Source: Akanthomyces muscarius
Taxonomy: Eukaryota > Ascomycota > Sordariomycetes > Hypocreales > Cordycipitaceae
Assembly: GCF_028009165.1 (NCBI RefSeq)
Contig: NC_079246.1
Location: 2,542,001 to 2,606,000 of the forward strand
Direction: 5' to 3'
Length of the DNA stretch: 64,000 nt
Numbering within the stretch: position 1 is the stretch's first letter; the number at the start of each line of letters is the position of its first letter. Below the pieces are notes generated by a model. It had not been told where the DNA came from, ran no database searches, and was given only the letters and a program-made list of their open reading frames with translations. This document shows, one piece after another, positions 47,761 through 60,143 of this stretch. Position numbers and translations under genes: made by a program.

Positions 47761-48284
47761 TTCAGCGAGGTCAACTACATTGACGATCTTCTTGGGTTTT
47801 CCACTGTCATCATCCCAATCTTTGACCAAATTCACCAGATCAGTGCTGAAGCGGCGAACAGCGTCGACAATGTCCCATGTACCATGAAAATTCCTCAGGA
47901 CTTGACTAGATAACTCAGAGAGAGCCTTGTTAGCCAACCGCCAACCGCGCTTTCGAACCGAGCCGGCCGCCTCGCTATCACCAAAAGCCACGGCAGACTT
48001 TTGGCTACTATACGAGGCATACCACCACATGGCGCTGCTGCGGCTAAGTCGTTTATACATTCCCTTTTGGCACAAGCGTCAAAAACAGCCTCATCGAATG
48101 ATGTTGGCCTTGGGTGACAGTCCTTACGGAGGTAAAAGCACTTTCTAATTACTGATATCATCTCCCATACGGTATTCATTTTACAGCAATAGCTTTGATA
48201 AGAGGAATATATAGAGTAACTATGGAACGACTATAAACTCTCTGAGCGTGGTAGCTTTTCTAGCGAATCTCGCTGAACATTGAA

Positions 48285-49805
48285 TTGCCAATTTCGAAAG
48301 TGTCGCTTGCCACTGCTTACTCAAACATGGAGTCCAGACGCTATAATAACCGGAGGACAACCCTTCTTGTCGAAACGAGTGTCCCAAACCCGGTGTCTTC
48401 GCCCCCTGAGCCAATGCCGATTCCTGCCGAAGTTCTGCGTCTCGGCAAGGCTACTATACCTATCTCCGGCTCTTTTCTTTTGCAAAACATGGTCCGAGCC
48501 TTCCTAATCTCTGCGGCCGCTTTGACTCTCAAAGCCTCGATACTGTGTCCTACAGCTACATGTTCGCGAGGTGTATGGGTGGTATGGTTGCCATGGGCGG
48601 CGCCACGGCTCTCGACACGCTTTGTGGCCAGGCCACCACCTCTTCAAGGTACGCAGCCAGCCGTCAATCCTGGGCCAACACCTGCAACAGACGCTGTTTG
48701 CCCTCAGCACCTCTACGCACTCGTCATTACGCCTATATGGATCTTCTTGGAGCGCATCTTCGTGGCCATGGGTCAGGAGCGTGACCTTGCCGCCGAGGCG
48801 AGCTGATTTTTGGTGTTTATGCCACCGGCAAGATACATACAGCTGGTCGCCGAGTGCCTCAAAAATACGCGCAAATTCCAGGGACTCACAATTCTGCTGC
48901 TGTGTGTAATCGTTGCCGAGAGGGCGGGGGAGAGGAAGACGCCCCGACTAGCGACCGTGGGGGAGCTCCGCAGCGGATTGATGACGAACGTGTGTTTCAC
49001 GGGTCTTTTGACTACAGCTACAAAAAGGTAGAGGTAAAGAAAATTGCAAACTAGAGAATTAGTGGTAACTGACGATGATCTTTGTAACTTTGAGATTATT
49101 GCGATGATGGCAGCCAACGTAACGCCCAAGAAATCAGCGCTTAGAGTGTGAGTCCCTGTTCCGTGCTCAACACTGAATAATATGAAGCTTCTGACTGACG
49201 AATCAGGTAATCCTGACGGCTGATCTTGTCTTCACAACCATATTCCTAGGTATAGGCGTAGGGTCAAGCCAACATATCGGCTACATCCTAGGCGTCAACG
49301 ACTTCGCCAACGCCAGTCGCGCTGTACAGTCGCCGTACTTGCTGTCGATTTCATTTGGCGCATTCGAGTGCAAGTAATCATGGCTTTGCGATCTTGGATT
49401 GGCTCTCTGGTTACCTCGGACCCGGACGTTGTCGCGGCCACGGCTACGGTCCTCCCTGTCATCGCCGTCTTCCAGGTGCTCGTCCCGTCAAATGCCAGGG
49501 CACTGGGCATCCTCAGAGGTGCGGGAAGGAGCCATATCTCTGGGACTTGTAATACACTTGCATGCTGTGGGGTGGGGATATCGCTTGGCTGGGTGCTGGA
49601 ATCCCAGCTTGGCTGGGGCCTGGTCGGGTTGTGGATTGGAATCATATGTGGCAGTGGCGTGCTGCTCATTCTACTAACTGCGTTTAAACTAACACTGCCG
49701 TGGAAAATCATTGCTCTAGCAGCTTCTGGCAAATGGAATGAAATGTCAGATATCCGACTCGCGGGATTCCTGCGCAGCAGCATCTTTTGCCGAACGGGAG
49801 GCTAG
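48285..49805 (+). pseudogene. Broken MATE-family efflux transporter
   Basis: Remains of a MATE (multidrug and toxin extrusion) transporter, a 12-helix proton- or sodium-coupled exporter, in fragments over three frames. In order: RLGKATIPISGSFLLQNMVRAF; GGATALDTLCGQA (the conserved ALDTLCGQA motif) in a second frame; LGQHLQQTLFAL in a third; YALVITPIWIFLERIFVAMGQE back in the first; LVAECLKNT-KFQGL (the ECLKRFLQAQG region); GVGSSQHIGYILGVNDFANASRAV; and finally VVAATATVLPVIAVFQVLV, ARALGILRGAGRSHI and a last hydrophobic pair in the frame ending at 49805. Order and spacing follow the family, but frameshifts, in-frame stops and a missing middle prevent any full protein. It lies 0.5 kb from the agmatinase remnant and faces away from it. 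Confidence 0.72.
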
Positions 49806-50463
49806 GATGGAGGCTGCAATAGTATGTGTAGCGGACAGACCCTAAGCAAAGATGAACACATTGTACCAATGGCGCCATCTATATGTAGGGCTACTACTTT
49901 GGCATATGTCAAAAATAATCGTGTTCTAAATCCAAGAGATATATTGTTTATCTATTTATTCAATCTACATGTTGCGTTCACACTGGTAATGGGATTCTAG
50001 TTTCCCGATACCTGGGTCGTTCTTATGTGACCTCCACATGTTGCTGTCTCCCGAAGTGCCTAACTCCACGGACAGGGGCACGTACCGACCCGAGACAGGG
50101 AGCGGAAGTTGCAACTATTGCTGCCATGCATGACAGCAGAGTGATACCTTCAGCCACGGGCCAGGCTACATGGCGTGCTGTCTCAGACTTCAACCTTTGC
50201 GCCTGTCCTCTCTTCTCTTCACGTTTGAAAATTTGTCAAGTCCAGTTAAATACACTATGTGGCACGGATAGAAGAGATGTGAAGGAATGTTGCATCATCG
50301 TAGATGTTTCACTATGTACGCCTCATCCTGCCGACTAATGCGGGCGTGTCCAAGAGTGGGAGCCAGCTGGCAACAGGGTCATGTTTCCCTTCACCACCCG
50401 GTCTTACACTCCATTTGTGCATCATGAAAAGTGTATTATTCCTCACAGCCTGCTCCCGAGTTC
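49806..50463. other. Intergenic, no supported gene
   Basis: 660 bases between the MATE remnant and the 3' end of dap1. AT-rich at 49900-49970. Nothing recognisable. Confidence 0.5.
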
Positions 50464-51300
50464 CTAGTCCATATTCGTAGCACCGGCGACAACGCCGACG
50501 ATATTGTAGCGCTTGGAGAAGAAGGTAACCCAGTCGTCGAGAACGCCCTTTTCCTTTTCGCTCAGAGTCGACCAGTCGGCAACAACGTCCTCGGGCTTGG
50601 TAGAGGTCATGCCGAGGGCGCGGGACGCATCCTTGCCAGTGAACACTGCAAGGGTGAGAGGTTGCGTCAGCGAAAGGTACGAATCACGCAAGGCCAGTCC
50701 TTTACCGATTTTGCACTCAAGAGGGGCTTTGCACCTCATAATCGCCTATGAGGATAGCAGAAAGGCTTTTGCTGAAGGAGAGCGACTTTCAAGGATCTGC
50801 AGCTGGCAGAAGTGGCAAGCGAGGGTTACGTACCGTGGTAGGCCTTGCCAGGCATGTACGATTGGTTGCCAGTCACATCATAGACCTTGCCCTGTATGCA
50901 ACGTGTCAGAATACGATACCAACATTTCGGAAATAAAATTAACTAAGAATTAACACACCTTGATGGCGACATAGACCTTGTCGCTGTCAACGCCTACAAG
51001 GACACCATCTGTTAGCAATTGCCGCTCCATTGCAGCCGCCTGGGAAGTGGTCCAGCCTCGTCCAGCTCAGGATAGCTTGGGAAAAATCAAAGAAATTTTT
51101 GAGAGACTCGGCTACCCTGACACTGCAATCTACAATCCAGAAACAAATCGTTTTTGGCGTTCTCACGTGTAAATTCGGCTGTCCTCGCGGGGCTTTTCTC
51201 ATGACGTACCATTGCACTTGGATAGCTCCTCCACCGTGATAGGGTCGTCCTTGGGAGGGTTGAGCTGGACAGGCGCCTTGGGTTCGAATTTTCCAGCCAT
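50464..51300 (-). CDS. dap1: Dap1/MAPR-type cytochrome b5-fold haem protein
   Basis: Four-exon gene on the minus strand: 51300-51210, 50993-50959, 50891-50834, 50645-50464, giving 121 residues. Introns are 216, 67 and 188 nt, all GT-AG. The product is a membrane-associated progesterone receptor-type (MAPR) protein, which binds haem and, as yeast Dap1, supports Erg11 and other P450 enzymes in sterol synthesis. The cytochrome b5-like fold is plain: PITVEELSKCNG, VYVAIKGKVYDVTGN, SYMPGKAYHVFTGKDASRAL, and DWVTFFSKRYNIVGVV. Tyr60 in AYHVF aligns with the haem-ligand Tyr of this family. It lacks an N-terminal membrane segment, so it is the short soluble form rather than the membrane-anchored type of yeast. 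It is read divergently from the TPR protein gene, 259 bases apart. The start is the only ATG giving the MAGKFEPKAP N-terminus, and its context (AGCCATGG reading in sense) is good. Confidence 0.92.
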
Positions 51301-51559
51301 TTTTTGAGATCTGAGCGGTCAAGGGTGTCGCGAAAGGTGTTTTGTATAATTTGAGCTCGTGATGATGGCCGAGGGAGCTTCCCCCACCATCCAAGGTAGT
51401 CCTCGGCCCGCAATTCTTGTACGTCTGCGCACGGACCAGTCGGAACCTGGAGCGTCATTCTTTTTCTTGGTGCAAAAAGGACTATGCATTGCGATCAAGC
51501 TCATTGGACGGAGAGGCGTGCACGCAACTACGACACAACAGCAGGTGCGCCAACTCAGC
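51301..51559. promoter_or_regulatory. Shared promoter of dap1 and the TPR gene
   Basis: The 259 bases between two divergent start codons must hold both promoters and leaders. The short space suggests shared control, although no specific factor site was identified. Confidence 0.5.
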
Positions 51560-53170
51560 ATGTCTGTATTTGCAGTCGCGTCGCTACGGGCAATCCCGGG
51601 GCGATGTCTGCAGCAACCAACGACTGGGCTGCTGTCTGTCCACATCGGATCACGAAGCTCTGGTGCTCATATTCGCGCCATTGTTTCGCTGCCACCCTCA
51701 TGGCAGAGGTACCAATCGACAGGCGCAGGGGATGCGGCGCAGAAACCCACCAGTCAGAGTAAGCCGCAGAAGGTGACGTTTCGTCAGTTCGCTGGTCGCG
51801 CTCTGGGTGCTGGACTGAGAAACCTTGCGTTTGCTCTGAGCCCCAGGGGTATCAAGCAGGCATACAAAGACTCACCTGGGTCGACGTCTTTTGCTGTCGT
51901 CTTGTGAGTTGCCATTTAGGAATTCCGAAATAAATCGAAACAATGGATTAGGCTAATGCCTCGTCACAGGCTTCTCATCACTCTTGGTATCAGCGCTGTA
52001 GCGCTGAGAAGCTTCTACGCCCGCTTCTACAACAATAACTTTAGCAAATATCCCGAGCCCGTTGCCAACACCCTTCGACGAGCTATATATTACAGCAATT
52101 ACGCGCCCGATCCCGAGCTCGCGCTCAAATACTACAAGAAGGCAATGCAACAGTGCGCTGAGATAGGGCTGGACCCATTCTCGACCGAAGTGCTCGGCAT
52201 TCGTATCCAGGTTTCTGCCTGGCTCCAACAGCTCGAAAACTACACATCTAGCGGCGAGGTCCTGGAATCAATATTGGCCGACTGCCAGAAATGGGTCCGC
52301 GTGATGGAAAAGTCTGTGGAAGAAGGCCAGGTGGACAAGCACGGCCATTACATCGACTCTTCCAATTTGACCGATGCGAAGGAGCTGAGTGGCAAGATCG
52401 CTCAACCAACTACCAGCAATGAGCCTATTGTCAAGCACGAAGAGGCAGAGGCTCCACGCGAGACGCTTTGGCGCAAACGCGAGCGGTTGCTAGCCACAGC
52501 GGTGAGAACTGCGGTTGCTCTGGGAGAGCTGTACGCAGATGAGCACGTCCTGAAGCCAGATAAGGCAACCGAGCACTTTGTGTGGGCTGTCGAAACGACA
52601 CTCCAGGAGTTCAAGCGCCGCCGAACTGAAGGAAGACGGCCTGGTGAGGAGACATGGCTTACGCCAACCGAAGTTGGTGGCGCGATGGAGTCTCTCGGAC
52701 GAGACTACGAGCGCAAGTCGCAATTCCACCTCGCTATCCCGCTATTCTTTCAAGCGCTCCGCTTGTGTGATGTTCCGTGCCACCGCGCGGTGGTCATGAA
52801 CAACCTGGCAGCGTCGTTTGCTCAAATTCCTGTCTCATTTCTGTCAGGTGCCTTATCCGAGGGTCTTAAAGATCTTGAAAGCGCCGAAATACCCAAGACT
52901 CGACCAGAGTGCCTCGAGGCCGCGGAAAACTGGGCAAAGAACGCCTACATGCACGGCAATGACGTAAAGGGTGACGACCGTACGCCAGAGTGTGACGAGG
53001 CGTGCGCCGCCGCCCTATGCAACTGGGGCGACGTGGCCGCTATGCTGGGCAAAAGTGCCATAGCCAGGAAAAAGTACGAACAGTGCATCGAAATGAGCAA
53101 CAAGCTCGGGTTCACAGATGGGGCGAAGCAGGCGACAGAAGGCCTGAAAAAGCTCAACAAGTCCAACTAG
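51560..53170 (+). CDS. Mitochondrial TPR protein, Mgr3-like
   Basis: Two exons, 51560-51903 and 51970-53170, with a 66-nt GT-AG intron, give 514 residues. The N-terminus (MSVFAVASLRAIPGRCLQQ) is an Arg-rich presequence, followed by a second stretch ending WQRYQSTGAGD typical of matrix-targeting signals. A single membrane segment lies at about 108-128 (AVVLLLITLGISAVAL); the intron falls within it. The rest is helical with TPR-like motifs: YAPDPELALKYYKKAMQQC, SQFHLAIPLFFQALRLC, MNNLAASFAQ and CNWGDVAAMLGKSAIARKKYEQCIEMS. This order matches yeast Mgr3, an adaptor of the inner-membrane i-AAA protease (Yme1 complex) that helps substrates reach it. The ATG at 51560 is chosen because it gives the presequence; the frame is open 201 bases further upstream. 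It shares a 259-bp promoter with dap1. Confidence 0.85.
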
Positions 53171-56100
53171 AAAAGCGCTTGCACCAAACGAGATACCACG
53201 CATCCTGCAGTGCTTTGGCACCAAGTTGGATGGAACGTGTGTTTATCGGACATTTCAAGGCTACGGCCACTTGCATACGGAAAATTTATGGTGGTGCGAG
53301 GCATTATCAGCAACTCGCCACCTGGAGGATATAAAGTATTCATTTGGCTCATTTGCGAATTTACAAGCATGGGCATAATATTTGCGATACTCTACTCTCT
53401 TGATGTATTATAACTTAGTATTATGTATACTAGAAGCCTCATTGGAGGGCTGCCAATCTAGAGGATGCGACTAGCAAAGCAACGCTAAAACAAGGGCCAG
53501 CCAGCGTGGTAATAAGAGTCCGTCCGTCTCCTTGTCACCTTCCTCTTCCGATCAATGCCGAGCTGGAGACAGCAAGGCGAAGGATGAGGGCTTCAGCAAG
53601 TCGTGTACTGGCCGCATTTCGCGCTGGGGGGTGGATAGAGAAGGGGGTGAGATAGTTGGCCCGAAACTGGGGTGCCATGTGTTGTGGCCACGCCGAACAA
53701 TCCCGACAGCATACAAGGCTCGCCAAGTTAGAAAAGACAGGGAATAGAATGCTATTACCATCCGACACACCAAGAAAACCAAGAACATTGCGTCAAGTGC
53801 GTCTATGTCCCACAAGACATTCTACATAGGGATGCAGATGATAGCTGTGCTGTCGTGCGATTTGCAAGATACCTTGCTGCCTGCTGCGCCTTGCTTGGCT
53901 CTCCTCCCACCAGAGAAATAACATGGGGGGGGCAAGTACAAGGCGCAGCGCAACTTGCCGATCGGGCGAGTCCCTCTAGCTCGTGGGCCTACTACATAAA
54001 CCACTGCGAAAAGGAGATGACTTGCTGATTAAAAGGAGCGGGCTTGTCGGTTGGGTGCGTCTACCCATCTCATAGAATCGCCTTTTCGGGGTCGGCGTTT
54101 TCTTGCCTAGCTGTCTTGGGGGCAATCTCCTCCGTTCAGACGACGTCGGCGAAACGGCAGAAGGGTTTGTTGTTCTTCTATGCCAGTTAGTTGAGTGGAC
54201 TCCTGCAGACACAAGCGAACAGGGTTTTCCGACCAAGGTTGACGAAGAGGCGATCAAAAGTGCCACCGAGAGCTGGTATCGGAGACTTCTGTAGGGCTGA
54301 ATGAACGAACGAAAATGCAGTCGGGATGTTTCTATCAGCGTTTGGTTGGTGTGGTGTGGTGTCCGACCGAGAGCGGGTGTGGCATAGAATCAGGTGAAAT
54401 GAAGGCCTCAAAAGCAACTCAGACAGCTGTCTTACATGAGTGTCGACCAGTTTCGAAGTTGATTGGCTAGAGGGACAGCTCTCCATCTCGGTCTGGCAAG
54501 TGCCATTGCAAGATGCTGCCGAATTCGTGCAAAGCCACGCGCCTCGCTGCTTGTCAGCCCCTGTACATGCAGCGCAGGGCACTTGGTGGCAGACACATTC
54601 ATTTCTACACAATGTATACAAGACGCTAGATTGAGACGCCGAGTGGAGGACTGTAGACTGAGCAACTGCGCAGTTGGGCGGCGCGCAACTAGTGCAAGGC
54701 AGACGTGCGGAGGCATGAAAACCGTACGAGTGGCAGTCAATCAAGCCTGGCTGCCGAACGGCTTTCGGAGAGCTGCGAGCGCGGGCTTGTCCACGCTTCC
54801 TGTGCGTGGCGTCTGAGCGTGTATCGAAGTCCCGACAGACTTCTATTGTATGGGCAGAAGCTACCGCCTTGTAAATGCAAGTGCATGACACCTTTTCTTT
54901 AAAAGGGGGTGATGTATGTAGGGTGGGGTGAGAGTCACCCACACTGGTAAAAAGCGCGAGCGTTAAAGAATCGGACGGCCGACACCATGTTGCTCAAACG
55001 ACCAGGATCGCCCTCAACTAGGCTTGCTTGGCCCCAAAGGAAGGCGCGGAGCCTCGTTGCTAAAAGAATGTCCCAGGAGGGGGCGTGAGCTTCGAAAAGA
55101 GATGTGGCAAGCAGGTAGACAAGTGGCATGGCACGCATGGCTAGCCAACCAGTCCCTTCCGAATTTTGTGGCTTATTAACTAGTCTTGGATCTGTAGTCG
55201 GTGTTCACGGGTCTGGCGTTGTTGTTGCCGGTACCATCAATTCACTAGGCTCGACAAGGCTCCGTGTAAGTGTAAGCCCAAGTATAGCAAACAGAGACAG
55301 TTGGCGCCTCACACCGCCTTCATTTTCAAGATGGAATTGGCAAATCTCGTGACTTGGAGCCTACTGTGTTAGTTTTGTTTTTGTCTATTTGGAACTTAGC
55401 ATACTGTCCCATCTTGCTTCTCCTTCGCTTCGCTCTTCAGCCATAGAATGGAGCGGACAGGGCCCGTGGCCAGGGTGCGGTGTGAGGCGAAAGGTCTAGG
55501 GGGCTAGCTAATGTAAATGGGGCTAGAATTAAACTTTTCTAGTGACGATATTGGGACGCAGAAATGAATGTGGCCTAGCCTGCTGGGTGAGCTGCTGACC
55601 TCGAGTCCCTGCCCGACCAGGCTGCGAGTGTGATCCCTGGCGCGAGTACCAGTAGAGCCTTGTGTAAACGCCGCCGTCGCACGTGAGCAAGCGAAACATT
55701 TGCTTGATATTCAGGAAGGAACCTGATTACCGGCTTTGCCCAAAGTGAAGTTATATATATGATGACAGGAGAGCTGCTCAACCACCATGTGTACGCCCGG
55801 GATGTAAGCAACAATCCCAACAAGTTGAAGAGATTTAAAATGCATCGCACTCGCTTGGAAAGCACGAGATCGAGCCCATGAGCTGTTTGGGCGTGCAGAA
55901 AGAAGCGGTGCTTTCGCTCTATCCTGCGCAGATACATCAAATGCCGTCTTGATTCAAGCTTCCATCTCTGCGGCGGGGTTTTGCGGGAGCGGCTTTCGCC
56001 CTTGCTCGACGAGTGTCGCGAAGCCCTTGCGTAAATCCATGCACTAAAAGATGTCAGCCAAAAGAAAGTGAAGGAAAAACACAAAACAGATATATTGATA

Positions 56101-58367
56101 TATGTTTGACGGCAAATTCCATAAGCCGACCCAGCGACAAGTTATGTTATTTAGACAACCCGCGGAAATGCCGACTCAACGAGCGTCGCGCCCTGGTCGG
56201 CTGGCGGTTTATTAGCCCTACGATGAGCACTTAGGCTAGGAACTAATAAGATACCAAAAGTACATCGCAACATGGAGCTCTTGTGAGCTTCACCTAATTA
56301 GCTAGGTAACTTAGGCTACTTGATCGCCTACGGGCTAAAAGTCGCCCGCCGGGCTAATGAGTTCTGCCGGGTGAGCAAGGACAGCGGCCTCGCCTTGCCG
56401 ATGAGCGGCGGCATCGGGTGCCGCCCAATCCCTCCGCTGTGCAATGTAAACGAGCTCTTTCGGGCCAAAGGTGTCCAGCCCACCATCCCGGCTCTTTCAA
56501 TCACGCCGAAAGATGCAGGCCAACCTTTTCGACCGCCTTGCTGCCGCCGCCATGTGGCTTTCTGCTTATGAGGTCTCAGTCTCTTGCTTGATCATATCAC
56601 CGTTATTTCGTGGCTGTATTTCGCAAAAGGTAAGGCGGGCGAGAATGATTGCCCTTTTCTTTCTTTTGTTTAATGTGTTGCGCCCTGCTGTAGTAGATCT
56701 CGGGCGGTCTAACAGCATCTTGAATCAAGACCACAACTGAACCGCGATAAAAATAGAGAAAAGTTCCTGCAACAGCGAAGAACACAAAAGAACCCCAAAG
56801 GACCAAGGATGCTTTGCCACGGCGATGATCTCGCCATCTCAGTCATCATCATCACACCCCAAGATACCTCGCAAGCCCTCAAACTAGCACCCATCTAGTC
56901 CGCCTTGCATCTCCCTCAGCTTGCTACCGCCCGACACGACCAGTAGCACCCAGAAGCCGCCAATCAAATTCCTCTGCTTCCAACGTCGCCCACAGTCTCT
57001 CGTCTGTAGGATGGCCCCTGTCTGCTGGCGTGTGGAGTCTAGTGACATTCTACCCCGGGCGAGGCAATCTGGCGAGGAGCTGGGACTGGGCCCGAGCTAA
57101 TGCAAGTAGACGACGGCACCATCCCCGACTTGGCTGTGGCCGATGGCTGCGGAGGCGAGGGAATTCACCAGACAAAGTTCATCGACAAGTGAGTGAACTG
57201 GGCGGGCGCTCTCGTGGGTCGAGTGAGTGCCTAGGCGACCAAGCAAGCACAATCTAAGCGCTTTAGGGGCGATAAGAGCACTTTTCAGGAAGCTCGGCTG
57301 CAGTCTACCCAGTCACGGAATCGTGACTGCCTATCAATTGTATTGGCGAGTCACTGTGCCCATTGCCCGGTGCCCACACATGCCAGCCCTCTCTGCCCCC
57401 CCCTTCTCATGCATGTTGAGCTGGACGTCATTTCATTGGCTTTCCCACTCACGTAGTTGCACAGTACCTTTGCCCCGGTTAGTAAAAAAGCAAGCCCCGG
57501 AAACATATCAATAGGGACATCTAGGCACTTATATCCCGAGGCAAGGCTGTCGCATCCGAAACGACGGGAGGGGCGTGTACGTTTACCACACCCGTTCCCA
57601 CTGCCCAGTTGATTTTCTTTCTCGCTACTTATTTACTACATCTCAGAATCCCGCGGAAGTCCTCGTAGCCTACTTATTTGTCATTTTGCGCTTTCTTCTT
57701 CTTCGTCTCTGAACTCTCCCATCTCCCGCCATTTTTCAACTAGCAACAGAGTCGTCTATCGAAACGATGCATGTACACACTATTCCGGTAGGCTCATTTT
57801 CCATCGCGTCCACATATACACGCCCCTGTCAACGGGTCGCCACTTGGGCACTTACACATACAATCTACATAAACACACACGCGCGCGCACTCAACTTCCC
57901 AAGCACCATTTAAAAACACACCTTAGAAGCACAGATTGCCAGTCCGCTGGCCCCCCTACCACCCCAAATCAAGCGCAGATGTCTGGATCCTTTCGCCCTT
58001 CCGCCCCAGCTGTGTGGCTGCCTCTGGTCTGCGAGGCGATGTTTGGGGTCCCAATTGGCTGCAGAGCCCCCGGGTCCGTTGGTCTAGCAGTGCGGACGAC
58101 GACGACAGTAGGGCTAGCTTTCTACATCTTATGAGAAGCAACGCCCTTATCGGACGGGTTCCAAAGCCATGCAAGGTAACATCCAAGCTCCCGCAGCCAG
58201 GCGCACTCCACTGGCGTCCAAACACTTGGTCATCCGACCGCATCTCCAAATTTCTTCTATTTCTGTCAGACGGCCTTCCGTCGTTCTGTGACCTTTCATC
58301 TCAATATCGCTGCCTCAAGTTCTTCACTGGGAAGCTTGCTCTTCCCTTCAATTCCTACCAAACCCAG
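53171..58367. other. Intergenic, no supported gene
   Basis: 5.2 kb between the TPR gene and the bZIP gene. No frame shows coding bias or a domain. Around 56,100-56,340 is a TA-rich stretch with repeated CTTAGGCTA-like words, possibly a decayed repeat. The last kilobase is CA/CT-rich and looks like the promoter and leader of the bZIP gene. Confidence 0.45.
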
Positions 58368-59513
58368 ATGCCATCTACCATTACAGAACACCCTCACAAT
58401 ACCCGCTCCACAACAATTATGTCGATACTCGCAGCGTCTCGCAGGAATAGCCCCGCGTCCGCAACGCAACAAGACCCATCGCCGCTGCCCATTGACTATT
58501 TACTCCAGCTCTCTTCCGCTGGCTGGGTGGCTGGCCTGAGCCTCACTTCTCCCTACACAAGCTTGGCATCGCTGTCTCTCGCCCCATCATCGCAGTCGGC
58601 ATTGCAGCTCACATCGCTTACACCTCATTCACAGTCTTCACAACATCACATGCTTCCCGACATGTCTGTTCCCACATTTGAACACGGTCACTACATGACC
58701 ATGGTGAGTGTGCAGCTATTCCAGAACCGCAGGAGAACTCATGCTAACACACGTGGCAGAATTCACAACTCCCTTGGTCATCTGAGTCTCTCGTAGTACC
58801 GTCCCTGCACCAAGACGTGTCGAGTCAGGGCAGCAGCGCGGAAGAAAGGTTTCTGTCCGAGTCACCCTCGTTCAATGATGCAGAAGGCGAAGCCGACACC
58901 CCATCGGCAGCAGCCGCAGAAGAGCCCAAGAAGCCAAAACGCAGCCGTCCCAATCGCTACAAAAACGCGCCGCCCGCTGTCATTCAAGTACGTTGATCTA
59001 CACCGATTTGCCAATTCGTTTCCCAATTCTGTCTTTTAAGGATTTCTCATCGCTGACACATTGATACTGCAGCGCCGCAGAGCTGCCAACAGAAAGTCCC
59101 AGCGCGCCTACCGCAAACGCAAAGACGACCGCATCGCTGAGCTCGAGGAGCTCCTCGACGAGGCCACCAAGCGCGAGCAGCAAGTCAGCCACGCGTACAT
59201 GACGCTCCGAGCCGAGTTCGAGCAGCTGCTCATGATTGGCAGCCCCGAGTCCACCAGCCACCACGGCCGCTCCCCCAGCGTCGCCAGCACATGCGCCGCC
59301 GCCTCAGCACCACCACCAACAACGACGGGCACAACGACGGGCACAACGACAGGACTGGAGGTGGAGGAAGTAGCGGCGTCTACATTTTTGGCCCTGGCCG
59401 TCTTTTCGCAACAAAACAGCGGCGCAATCTCGCCGCAACTGGCGCACATGCAGCAACAGCAAACGGCGTCATCACCACACCTCCTCTCTGTCTACCCACC
59501 ACCGCCAATGTGA
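58368..59513 (+). CDS. bZIP transcription factor
   Basis: Three exons, 58368-58703, 58760-58987, 59073-59513, giving 334 residues. Both introns are phase 0 GT-AG (56 and 85 nt); intron 1 has a GCTAACAC branch site. The basic region begins exactly at the third exon: RRRAANRKSQRAYRKRKDDR, with the invariant Asn194 and Arg202 of the N-x7-R rule, then IAELEELLDEA leading into a short coiled coil up to about residue 230. The NRKSQRAYR form is of the fungal-specific AP-1-related type (compare KapC-like NRxSQRAFR), so it should bind an AP-1-like or related site as a dimer. The N-terminus is Ser/Thr/Pro-rich; before the basic region lies an acidic patch and KKPKRSRPNRYKN. A Thr/Gly tract (TTTGTTTGTTTG) and a Gln-rich tail follow. 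An ATG 51 bases later (58419) is an alternative start. Targets are unknown. Confidence 0.9.
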
Positions 59514-60143
59514 CTTTGCCTGCCTCTTGCGCTTGCTGTTCTTTACTTGGTCAAATGGTCCTTGTCGCATGTGAATGGTGGCGTTGTACTGATGCTTATA
59601 CTGCTTGCGCTCTTGCTTTCTCTGTAATGAAGCCATCTTGATGAAAGAGGGAACCGGCAATCCTCTGCTACAAACATTCTGTTACGCATGCACTACGTTT
59701 GGCTTTTTTCTTTTGATCTTTTCTCGTCTTTTCTGCTCTTTGTTGTTTTTGTTCATAGATATCATGTCATGGCAAGCACATGCTTCGACACGACAAAACA
59801 GAGCTCTGCCAGAGCCGGGGACAGTTCTCGCTTTCACCGCGCTCAGTAGGTTAGGTAGTTGGACATGCGCACATCAGATGTCCGTACTTTTTTTTCGGAC
59901 AGGCTCAGCCCATTGCAGACTCGAATTTACCCAGCACAGGTCGAATACTGTTGGATGTTCACGCGAGAAAGCATAATATTCGCTATATAGTGCACGTAAT
60001 TGCACAGCAAAGTAATCTGCAATATGAAAAGATATAAAGCCCAACGCCGCCGCCACAAACTCCAAGCCGTCCATCATGAAACAACCAGAGGATACTTTTC
60101 TCAAATAGCTTCCTTGTACAGAAAAATATTGATGAAAACAGAA
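59514..60143. other. Intergenic between convergent bZIP gene and rad52
   Basis: 630 bases of AT-richer sequence holding two 3' UTRs. T-rich tracts lie at 59700-59750. No gene is seen. Confidence 0.5.

Noticed and set aside
47740..48179. Frames upstream of the agmatinase remnant as its N-terminal half
   Set aside because: The translation (for example SGKPKKIVNVVDLAEP) does not match any part of a ureohydrolase; origin unknown.
58070..58140. tRNA-like GTTGGTCTAGCAGT word
   Set aside because: It resembles a D-arm, but no acceptor stem, anticodon arm or T-loop (GGTTCRA) can be placed around it.
57936..58367. 144-codon N-terminal extension of the bZIP protein
   Set aside because: In frame but of leader-like CT-rich composition with no coding bias; the ATG at 58368 is followed by typical Ser/Thr-rich sequence.
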